Positions 1 to 9,124 of a DNA stretch of 64,000 bases are shown here, piece after piece. Location: the NCBI GenBank assembly GCA_032719365.1, contig CM064871.1:36987566-37051565 (forward strand), in the 5' to 3' direction. Position 1 is the first letter of the stretch; the number at the start of each line of letters is the position of its first letter. A program made the position numbers and the translations under genes. Source of the stretch: Prinsepia uniflora. Lineage: Eukaryota > Streptophyta > Magnoliopsida > Rosales > Rosaceae. Under the pieces are notes generated by a model, which was given only the letters and a program-made list of their open reading frames with translations, had not been told where the DNA came from and ran no database searches.

Positions 1-512
1 AGGCTAAATAAAGGTGAGAAAGCATAGAATTTGACACGGGAAAATTTAAAGGTGATAATACACGAATAACGGCCCAGATCCTGAGAAAACATAAATTGGA
101 AAAATTTAAGTCAAAAGACGATTTTACCCTTGGAAAATTAAAAATGTTGAATTTTTGCTACGAACCTCTTTTGAGAATTTTGGGAATACTAATGCAAAGG
201 TCTCAGGATCTTGAGTTCATAGATAGGCGGCACGCCAAAATCGGAGATAGTTTAAGGTTGTTAGGAACCAAAAACCCTTAAGGGTATTTTGGAAATTTTG
301 CCACCAAGGGCATTTTGGTCATTTTACAGAGTGACCAATTGGAGGCTGCCACGTGTCATGTCTTAGATGGTTCTGATATCATTCCACTAGCTCAGTCCTC
401 TACATATTAGATATGTGTGTGAGCTATTTTGTGTTTTCGGTGGGCTTGCGTCGAAGGAAGAAAAGCAGAGGAAAATAAGCTTAGTGAAGGAGAATCAATA
501 AGGGACAAGTCC
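1..512 (+). mobile_element. LTR M, left fragment (Gypsy-type, cut by window edge)
   Basis: Non-coding stretch with the texture of the U3 half of the Tekay-like LTRs seen elsewhere in the window: a block stating the rule 'first position, flat TTTT/AAAA-rich, then a tagged segment around 205-240 that resembles the conserved GATAGGCGGCACGCC motif', followed by CCACGTGTCATG at 352-363. It is purine-rich from about 450. The same LTR resumes at 1677-1713 and again at 15900, because the Cassandra at 513 and the compound insertion at 1714 interrupt it with perfect 5-bp duplications. I see no terminal TG inside the window with certainty. Small open frames here show no domain. Confidence 0.6.
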
Positions 513-1060
513 TGTCAGGACTGGACCCTCCTCGGTCAGAACCTGACTCATCTAGCACGATATTGTCCACTTTGGACCTCCTTGCCCTTGCCCTCACAGT
601 TTTGTTTTCGGGAGCTCACGGTGCAACTTCCCAGGGGGTCGCCCATCATGGAATTGTACCAGTCTCAACTCGCTTAACTTTCGAGTTCCAATCGAACCCA
701 AAGCCACTGAGCTCCCGAAAGGCCTCGTTTAGATCAGAGTTGCATAGTGACCCACTCTATCTAGCACGATAGTGTCCCCTCTAGACTCACTGGCCGAACA
801 AGCCCAGCCTGTAGTGTTTTGTTCCCTGGAGCTCACGGTGCAGCTTCCCAGTGGGGCACCCATCATGGGATTGCACCAGCCTCCACTCGCTTAACTTTTG
901 AGTTCCCTAGGAATCCAAAGCCAGTGAGCTCCCAGAAGGCGTCGTACTAGATAGGTATGTTCCTATACCTTTAAGGCACACCACCATTCCCCTCCCAGAC
1001 CATTCCCCCTCGCAGGAATGTGGAATCATTCACCGTTCCCTCAAGGACAAGGGTCTTACA
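513..1060 (-). repeat. Cassandra 3' LTR (548 bp)
   Basis: Starts TGTCAGGACT and ends GGGTCTTACA on the plus strand; matches 1132-1676 along its length. It contains two 5S-like modules 217 bp apart (start to start). The tract to its right, GGAGGGTGGAT on the minus strand, serves as PPT. Confidence 0.88.
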
Positions 1061-1114
1061 ATCCACCCTCCTTAAGGCCCAGCGTCCTCGCTGGCACACT
1101 TACCGTTCGGGGTC

Positions 1115-1128
1115 TGGCTCTGATACCA
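1115..1128 (-). other. PBS for initiator tRNA-Met (Cassandra)
   Basis: On the minus strand this reads TGGTATCAGAGCCA, the classical plant tRNA-iMet primer site, three bases from the 5' LTR. Confidence 0.92.
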
Positions 1129-1131
1129 TTA

Positions 1132-1676
1132 TGTCAGAACCCGACCCTCCTCAGTGAGGACCTGACTCATCTAGCACGATATTGTCCGCTTTGGGCCTCC
1201 TTGCCCTTGCCCTCACGGTTTTATTTTCAGGAGCTCACAGTGCAACTTCCTAGGGGGTCACCTATCATGGAATTGTACCAGCCTCAACTCGCTTAACTTT
1301 CAAGTTCCAACCGATCCACTGAGCTCCCAAAAGGCCTCGCATAGATCAGAGTTGTGCATGGACCCATTCTATCTAGCACAATATTGTCCCCTCTAAACTC
1401 ACTTGCCGAACCAGCCCAGCCCGCAATGTTTTGTTCCCGGGAGCTCACGGTGCAACTTCCCAGTGGGTCACCCATCATGGGATTGTTCCGGCCTCCACTC
1501 ACTTAACTTTGGAGTTCCCCAGGAATCCAAGGCCAGCGAGCTCCCAGAAAACCTCGCGCTAAATAGGTGTGTGCCTATACCTTTAAGGCACACCACCATT
1601 CCACTCCTAGACCATTCCCCCCCCCTCGTAAGAATGTGGGATCATTCACCGTTCCCTCAAGGACACGGGTCTTACA
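1132..1676 (-). repeat. Cassandra 5' LTR (545 bp)
   Basis: Second copy of the LTR, again with two 5S-like modules (1230-1299 and 1440-1509). It ends CTTACA and is followed at once by the AGTCC target duplication. Confidence 0.88.
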
Positions 1677-1713
1677 AGTCCAGAAGATGGAAGATAGATG
1701 GAGATAAGTGAAA
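1677..1713 (+). mobile_element. LTR M, short bridge segment
   Basis: Purine-rich segment between the AGTCC duplication and the TGAAA duplication (1709-1713). It continues the purine-rich sequence before 513 and resumes at 15900. Confidence 0.6.
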
Positions 1714-2045
1714 TGTCATGACCCAACCTCCTCCAATAGGATATTGTTTGCTTTGGGCCCAGTCCTCGCAGTTTTGTTTCTAGGAACTCACGTGTAACTT
1801 CCTAGTAGTTCACCCATCCTAGGATTGCTCCAATCCAAACTCCCTTAACATTGGAGTTCAAACCAAACCCAAAGCTAATGAGCTCCCAAAAGGCCTCCCG
1901 CTAGGAAGATATGTACCCACACATATAAAGCACTTCACATTTCTCTCCCCGAGCAATGTGGGATTGTTCACCATCATCGCTAACACACTTCTGGTCGGGG
2001 TCCAGCTCTAATACCAAACTATCATGACCTAACTCCCTTATGTGA
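1714..2045 (-). mobile_element. Truncated Cassandra (one LTR, PBS, start of second LTR)
   Basis: Minus-strand Cassandra fragment. LTR sequence from TGTCATGACCC carries a single 5S-like module (about 1787-1855). A deletion of about 45 bp by comparison with 513-1676 removes the LTR/internal junction. A PBS-like TGGTATTAGAGC follows (2005-2016, minus strand), then a 3-nt spacer as in the complete copy, then TATCATGACC at 2020, the decayed end of the second LTR. This second LTR breaks off by about 2045 into Gypsy LTR sequence. The left end abuts the TGAAA duplication whose partner lies at 15900-15904, beyond the Gypsy LTR, so the two pieces form one compound unit. Confidence 0.75.
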
Positions 2046-3236
2046 TTCGAGACCTCATTTAGGTGATTGGAGAGAACCGTTATGAAAGTCTCGGTTTCCC
2101 GAGTACGTTGACAGGAGGCATGTCAAAAACAAAGTTCGGACGTTACTTTCTGGGCCTAAACTACGTAAGGGCAAAATGGTAATTTTATAAGCAGGGTATT
2201 TTAGTCATTTGTGAGATTTTTGTTGTGATTCTATTGGACAAGGACAAGTGTCCCTTATCTGATATGGGAGAGTACCACCGCCTTGTGTGTGCTGAGTATA
2301 TGTGAGTGTGTTGTTGTGTGTGTTTCGACCAAGAGAAAAAAATGAAAGAGAAATGGAAGAAACCAGGGGAGTGAAGGAGAAACAGAAGAGAGGAAAAGGA
2401 GAAGAGGGGAGTGGGAGGAAGAGAACAGAAAGATAAGAAGAGTGGTGGAGGTTGCTAGTTTGAGAACCTATCAAGAACCTGTGAGGGTTATTTTTGGGTT
2501 TGCAGTGTCCAACCCAGTTTATCGACGAGAAAGCTTGGAACTTGCCTTGTTATCATCTTCCTCAAACCTCTACGACCCTAATCAACCTATGAGACACGAT
2601 TTCTAAGACTAGGATCGATCAAATAGTGAAGGTGATTATTTAGTGAGTTCATTCGGTTGATGGACGATTATGGGTTTTGAGATTATCGAAAATTACGGAA
2701 GTGTGTGCAAAGGTGAATTTGACGATTCAGACGTGTGTGAGTGGAATTTTTCCTTAAACTATTATGAATTCATACTTATAGATTTAAATGTGATTATATG
2801 TGTTTTTATTATAATTGAGTGATTGGGAATTTTTTCTGATTTTTTTTTAAAATTTTTGAATATTGCATTAATATTTTATTGTGTAGTTTTAAAGGATTTA
2901 TGTAAATTCTGTTTTTATTCTTGATTTGAATGTGCTTTTGGAATTTGGTATGAAATATGATCTTAAAGGTGATAATGTTGGAATGTTATTGTTTTCCTAT
3001 AACTTTGGAAGGTTTTTCGGAAAAGGCTATAATGGCACATTTTACGATGTTCATGAGTATATGCTTCTTGACTTTGGTGTTAATTATAGATTTGGGTTGC
3101 ACAAGGTTTGAATTACAAAATAAAGTGGTTTTGCTATGTTTATTTTTATATTGTTATTTTTGAATGATTTTCCTGGAAAATGCTATTTCGATTGCACGTT
3201 TTACGAGGCATGACGTATATTTGGTTTTAGGCATAG
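2046..3236 (+). mobile_element. Solo LTR L, left segment (Gypsy-type, 5' end missing)
   Basis: Begins inside an LTR: the usual TGTAACGACC start and the first about 200 bp are absent, and the sequence enters at the block GTTGACAGGAGGCATGTC (about 2109) that lies farther inside related LTRs. A G/A-rich stretch at 2330-2440 and T-rich sequence at 2800-2900 follow. LARD-A interrupts it at 3237 with a CATAG duplication (3232-3236 and 15052-15056), and the LTR resumes at 15057. No coding capacity. Confidence 0.72.
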
Positions 3237-5988
3237 TGTAACGACCCGTCCTGAATTCCCCCGATTAGATTAGCGACTAATGAAGGATTAGTGAGATTTA
3301 TCGGTGATTATTTGGGCGAAATCGGACGGACGTTGCAAAAATGACCGTTTTGCAGCTAATTTGGGCGAAATGTGGACTTTTGACTCAGGGAGTCAAACGT
3401 ATGAGGACCGATGACCGTGATGTAGATCGGGACGTCACGAGTTCGTAGATAGACGACATGTCAAAATCGTACGTCGAATGAAGAAGTTATGGTCACGGGT
3501 AGTTAAATTGAACTATACAAGCATTTTGTGGCAGAAAATGTGTGGCTAAATCTGATTGGGCAGATATTTATGTGGGACCCATGGATGAGTGACAAGTGTC
3601 ACTCATCCCATTGGTCATATTAAACCCACCCACTTCTCATCTCCACCGTTCATCTTCCTCACTATCATCCTCACCATCCAATTAACCTCCTCTAATCAAC
3701 CTCACCAAACCTCATCTCTATTTCTTCTTTTTCAAACCCGAACACACAAACACACCACCCCACCACCATATTCGTATATGTGTTCGTTGTGCAACCATGG
3801 GTGTGACTGAGAGTGTGTAAGGACTGAGAGTGACTAGGACGACGTGATGATGGACGACGGTCCACGGAAACTGAGCTTGAAGGTCAAGGACGACGTGATG
3901 ATGGTCCTAGGGACAAGGAAGACTCTGTGGGGATCATTTTCGAAGGAAATGGATGACTAGAAAGACTGGAAATTCAGCTTGAAGGTCAAGCTCACTGTTT
4001 GATCATGGGAGGTAATTTTTTGAGGGTTTTTCACTTGTTTTGAAGTCATAGATCGAAAGGGAATGATGTTGGGAACCTTTAGGAATGAAAAAGGAAGGGA
4101 AAAGACTAAAAATGAGAAAGATGTAGCACTGGACCGATTGGAACAAGGTGAACCCGGTCTGCTGGAGGTGAGGGGTGACGAACAGTGCAGGTGCGTGGTT
4201 TTCACGCGCAGCCCCTTTGGGGTACTGAAGCATATTCTGGGGAAATGTTCAACATGACGTTTAACCTATTCAATGTAAGAAACATTTTGGGACTGGTTTC
4301 GTGTCGATCCGACATCGTTTCGATATAGTTCGAGATGTCCGAAGGTTTAGGATTGGGTTTAAAAATAGTTGAAAATTTGGAAAAATTACGGGGCTTCAAT
4401 GAGAGGTTAATAAGGAAGTTAGTAACCCTCTAGTATGATTTGGATAGGTTTGGGAGTCCGAGTGACGGTGATTAGTCCAGGAAGGCTTATAGTGCGCAAA
4501 TCGAGGTGGCAGCTTAGGGCGGTCTGTGAGTGGACCTTGATTTCTAAACTGTGATGTATGCATAAATTTTTTATATGTTTTACATATGTGATTCTATGAT
4601 GATGGTTTGGATATTGGTGATTTACATGATTTCATGTACTTCGAGGCGATTTACATATTTGCACGAATATCGAGGTTTACGATTTTACACTGATTATACA
4701 TGCTTTTGGTTTCGGAAATGGTTTAATGAAATGGTTTTGGATTTGAAAAGGTAAACTCGGGCATGAGACCCATTTGTTTTGGAAACCCTAGGACTCAAAG
4801 TCCATTTTAGTCACGTTATCATGCTAGGGGCCCAATTGGTTCTTGAATTGATTTCGGACATGGAAATATGGAATCGGGCATGAGACCCATTTCATTTACG
4901 AACAGTGAAACTTGGAGTCCATTTGATTTAATAAGGCATCGGGCTGGAGGCCAAGTTGGTTTACGATTCGGGCCGGAGGCCCAGTTGGTTTGCTAATCGG
5001 GCTTGAGGCCCAGTTAATTTACGAAGTCGGGCTCCAGGCCCAGCTAATTTACGTAATCGGACTTGAGGCCCAGTTAGTTTACATGATCGGGCTTGAGGCC
5101 CAATTGGTTATGATATCAGGCTTGAGTCCCATTTATGGTTTATAAATGTGATTTCGGGTTCGGAGACCCTAAGCGGATTTGGATTTGGAAAGGATGGATT
5201 TCTGGTTTCATGACGGTTTATGGGGACCGGACATGAACCTTTGAAAGGCTTTGAGAATGATTTCAGCACTAACTGAGTGAAGTCTCCCCCGTTGGGTACC
5301 TTACTCTCAGGAGGGCTATTATGGATTATAACCCCCACGGATGATCATTGATCTGCGCACATTGACCGGGTGGACCATGGGGAGACCTGGGATTTGAGAC
5401 CCGGGTAGCACGCATGTAGCTTTAGAAACCGCGAAAAGATTGGTTATATGATATATGGTAAACATGATTAATGGATGTCAGAAATAGTATTTCTATGTTT
5501 TATGGATTTGGGCAGTGACCCACGTGGATCATGTTTTACAGATTTTCGAATCCTATGGTTTTAGGCTGAGTTCCCACATATGTTTGATATGATTATAGAT
5601 TTGTGTAAATGGATTTGGGTAGGGGCCCGTATGATTTGGATTTAGGGAATTTGGGGCTGAAACCCTAATAATGGTTATTTGAATAAATGGTTTTTGTATG
5701 CTTGCATGCTTTTTAGTGAAGGGCATAAATGTCTTTATGAAATATGTTTTTATGAACTCATTTACTTTCGTCCACTCACAGCTTTTGGTGGTTTTAATGC
5801 CCTTTAGGTTGATCATGGTTGCGGCTATAGCAGAGACCGAGACATCACGCTGCTTCGTTGGATCCTGGCGCGATCTGGAAGCCAATCGGGCTGAAGGTTT
5901 TAATTTATCCCTTTTTTGACACTTCGTGTCAGACGGGAGCATGGAACATCCCCTGTTAATCTCGGGGGGATTGGGATGGGTCATGTCA
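3237..5988 (+). repeat. LARD-A 5' LTR (2752 bp)
   Basis: Motifs in order: a bZIP-like block near 3418-3440; hairpin CACGCGC region about 4192-4215; box CTGTGAGTGGAC at 4524-4535; an array of short GGGC...GCCC stem-loops at about 4755-5130; the complementary box GTCCACTCACAG at 5770-5781; a CCCTTTAGGTTG tract at about 5801; a decayed terminal stem-loop ending GACGGGAGC (about 5920-5940); and the end ATGTCA. Open frames inside it (for example 5553-5999 minus) have no recognisable domain. Confidence 0.88.
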
Positions 5989-5990
5989 AG

Positions 5991-6002
5991 TGGTATCAAA
6001 GC
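5991..6002 (+). other. PBS of LARD-A
   Basis: TGGTATCAAAGC, two bases after the 5' LTR. It differs from the initiator tRNA-Met complement TGGTATCAGAGC at one base. Confidence 0.85.
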
Positions 6003-9000
6003 AAGCTTGCTCTTGTAGTGCGCGCAGAACGAGGATGTGATGCCTCTATGATCTGCAGTTTGTTATCAACTTGATAGTTGGGATGCCGGTATGATAGTTT
6101 GTAAGATTAAATCGTGAATAGTTTTGGTTTGGCATTTAATGCCTGAGTATGTCATAGTTTTGTCATGTTTTAGCAGTAAAGGACCCTACCGAGGGATGAA
6201 TGTAACAGTACTTTGGAGTTTTGACCATGGGAAGGTTATGTCGGGATCGTCTTTCACGATATAGTAGGATTGGATTAACGTCCCTATGGTGTTAGGACCG
6301 CAGGTTTGGTCAGATTTTGGATTCTACTGCAAAAGACAATTGGGTTCGGACGAACCCTAGGGTGTGATAGTGGAACCCTAAAACATGATGGATGGTCTAG
6401 AAAGGTGAACCCTAGAGTTTGATGTATGGTTCGAAAATGTGAGTGGCGGAGTGGTTTGGTTCTGGCGACTTTTCGAAGCCAAGACTGTCTGTCGGCCATG
6501 TCATGTCAGCTTTAGTGATGGGACTGCACTCTACAGTCGAGGTTGTATTAATCGGTTAGACCTAGTTGGTTGTCATACTACTTTAGTTGTGATGGATAGT
6601 TGTAGCAGCTAAGGTCATGGACGACCTGGTAAACGACATTGGTTGAGTCGAGTTAAGATTTTTTAGAGATTGGTTGGACAGGTTACCAAGGTTGGTACTT
6701 ATCGATGGAATCCCAAAGTGGGGATATGGAGTAGTTAGTACGGGCGGTTGATTCCGTTGGATACGGAGTGTCGATAGTGGTGTCTGGTGGTTGGGTCTGC
6801 ACGAGTTGTGGCAGGCACTACTATCGAGAGTGGTTGTAGTTGTGGTTGTTGAGAATCGGGGGACGTTCAAGGAACGTTTCTTTTCCTTGTATGAGTTGTT
6901 AGGGTGACTGTGCCCAGAGTTGTTGGGTATGATGAGGGCAGAGTTTCTCCAATTTTGAGAAAAGGTACGGGGTCATTGCTCGGGATGAGCAAAGATCCAA
7001 GGTTGTTTGATTCGCATAGTGCGTGTTGATGCTGATGCTGATGTTGGTGCAGATGCTGATGCTAGTGTGCTGGTGCTAGTGCCAGTGATTGTGATGACGA
7101 TGAGTCACGAGTCGGGATGTGACTCCGTTGAGATGGGCATGTGTTCGGTATCTGTGGACTGACAGTGGATCTCAGATAGTGATGAACTGGATGGGATCCA
7201 GCAGTAGTTGAGACGTTTGAGTCAAATAGTAATGGACCACATTCTTTTGGATGTGCATAAACGATATAAGCCGATAGGCAAACTTGGTAGTGAATTAGAC
7301 TGGTTACGGACAAGTGGTTGATGTCTGAGTGTGTTGGTTCCGACATAGTTGGAACTTCGGAATCGAGAGAGGATGTGTTTGAGGTGACGAGGGGAGTGCT
7401 TGATTCCGCGTTGGTAATGGGTATTTCGAAGTCATTTAAGGTGACTTCTTATGTTCTTCCATGGCAGATAATCATGTATTGGTGGGTGGACTCGTGATTT
7501 GTTTTGGGACATCATGAGGAGTTGGGTATTTCAAAGTTAGGTGAATGAGATTTCTCATTTTCTACTTGGTGGTAGACGATGTTGGGTTACGTGGTGCGGT
7601 GAATGCAATGAGTTTTTGTTTGCATTCACGTAGGATGAATGTTGATGTCATCATCTTGGATCATCCTTGATTTTCCTAGGTTGAATGGCAAGGATCAATA
7701 CGAGGTAATTGGAGAGAACCCACAGTCTCGAAGTGTCTCGTCGTTGACTAATCTGTTTAGATGTGGGAAATGGGTGAGGAGTGATGTGACTGACGAAGGA
7801 TTCAAAGAGGGTGTAAGACCCTATGATTAGATTTCAAGAGGATTGTTAACTAAGTAAGCATGTGCGGATCCTAGGTGGATCGAGATTGTGATGTTGTGGA
7901 CATTGGGCATTGTGACGATCTAGAATCGTGATATTAATGGTCGGGTGCAGTGGTGATGGATCTGGACTGTGATCTTGTTGATCAGGGTAGGTGGAAAGTT
8001 TATTACTCTTACTAGGATATTTGAGTATGAGAATGTTAGGACGACTTCCTTTCGAAGTAAATCTGGTATGAAACGGTAGTTTAGTAAATCGAGGTGTATA
8101 CGATTGCCTTGGATATTTGGCTATGAAGATGATGGGACTGAACTTCTTTTCGAGGTTAATCCCATATGAATCATTAAACGAACAAGTAGGTGTTCGACGG
8201 GGTCGGATTTGGTCAGCCTTAGATGTGTGAATGATGGGATTGGCTTCCTTTTGAAGTCAGTCGAATATGATATGGTAATCCAATGAACAGGTAACCGATA
8301 GGTTCGGAGTTGGTGCGTCTCGGTAGATGTGGGTGAGATTGGATTCTCATTTGGCATGAATGGATACGCCTTGGTGGGCGTGAGTCGGATTGGTACGTAT
8401 TGGATGACGTGATTAGGAGTAGACGTTGTGATACTAGTCGGGTGACCGTGGGACTCGTGTTGGATGTTGAGTTGGAGTATTTGATCTGGCTAATACAGGA
8501 CTGAACAGACGGACTCCAGGATTGACGCGTGTTTAGCTACGAGCTATGTGGTAGGCAGGTTGGTGGATGAATGTACGTACCATGTACGTTCCATGAGGGT
8601 CAATACTGGACAGGCTTGTAGTGCCTGGTGACGGTATATAGGATATACTAGTGGTATATGGATGAGCGTGTGGGTAATCGGCTTAGCTCCGATATCATTG
8701 CATTGGTTGAGAACATGGTCTGGACATCGAATATTGTGCGCTGGGCATGCGTTCTGATGGGTCCAGTTACATATAGGTCGAATGAGTGTTGGTGTGTATA
8801 CTCCGGTGGAGTGAGCTGTGGTTAGTGTAACCACAAACGAGTGTAATGTCAGTTTTAACTAGCGACTGTCTTATGGTGACAGTATAGGAAGTGTCGGCGT
8901 ATGGCAGAAATGTCGGGTGGCATCAGCTCGGAACGTGTGATCAATTTCACTCGACATATTAGGGTGTAGTCGGTACGACATGAGTTTGTGATGGAACGTC

Positions 9001-9111
9001 TGGGTGTAGACAAGTGTTGTTCTGGTTAGTGGGTGTACATGCGTACACATGATGTGATACCGAGGTGGTTGTGGAATCGGTATAGTTGGAATTTTGGGGA
9101 CGAAATTAATT

Positions 9112-9124
9112 AAGGGTGGAAGGT
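9112..9124 (+). other. PPT of LARD-A
   Basis: AAGGGTGGAAGGT directly before the 3' LTR start TGTAACGACCC. Confidence 0.8.

Larger units (their letters stand above)
513..1676 (-). mobile_element. Complete Cassandra-type TRIM with doubled 5S-like modules
   Basis: A very short LTR retroelement on the minus strand: LTRs at 513-1060 and 1132-1676, both TG...CA, flanking only 71 bp. The internal 71 bp holds a 14-nt PBS for initiator tRNA-Met (1115-1128, minus strand) and a purine-rich tract next to the left LTR. The 5-bp duplication AGTCC lies at 508-512 and 1677-1681. Read on the minus strand, each LTR carries motifs matching the plant 5S rRNA internal promoter: an AGTTAAGCGAG-like box A and a GATGGGTGACC...CTGGGAAGT-like box C. 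This is the diagnostic trait of Cassandra elements, which encode no protein and depend on other elements for replication. Unusually, each LTR has two such modules (611-680 and 828-897; 1230-1299 and 1440-1509), making the LTRs about 547 bp rather than the roughly 250-350 bp known for the family. Confidence 0.9.
5989..9124 (+). mobile_element. LARD-A internal domain, non-coding (3.1 kb)
   Basis: No frame with a retroelement domain. It is collinear with the internal regions of LARD-F (37348-40266, plus) and LARD-B (27409-29906, minus). One shared block runs from GATGTCATCATCTTGGATCA (7645) into a CCTAGG (7675), matched near 39110 and, inverted, near 27938-27972. A run rich in GCTGAT/GCTAGT units lies at 7020-7085. 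The segment ends with GGGGACGAAATTAATT and the PPT. Confidence 0.8.

Noticed and set aside
611..680. 5S rRNA gene
   Set aside because: Only the promoter-like part of 5S is present, inside a TRIM LTR with PBS and TSD. It is a Cassandra feature, not a 5S gene.
5553..5999. 148-residue minus-strand frame
   Set aside because: Antisense to the LARD-A 5' LTR; related sequence in other LTRs does not keep the frame and no domain is seen.
7020..7085. Satellite or trinucleotide expansion (GCTGAT-rich)
   Set aside because: The run is short and degenerate and occurs at the same place in LARD-F, so it is part of the LARD internal domain.
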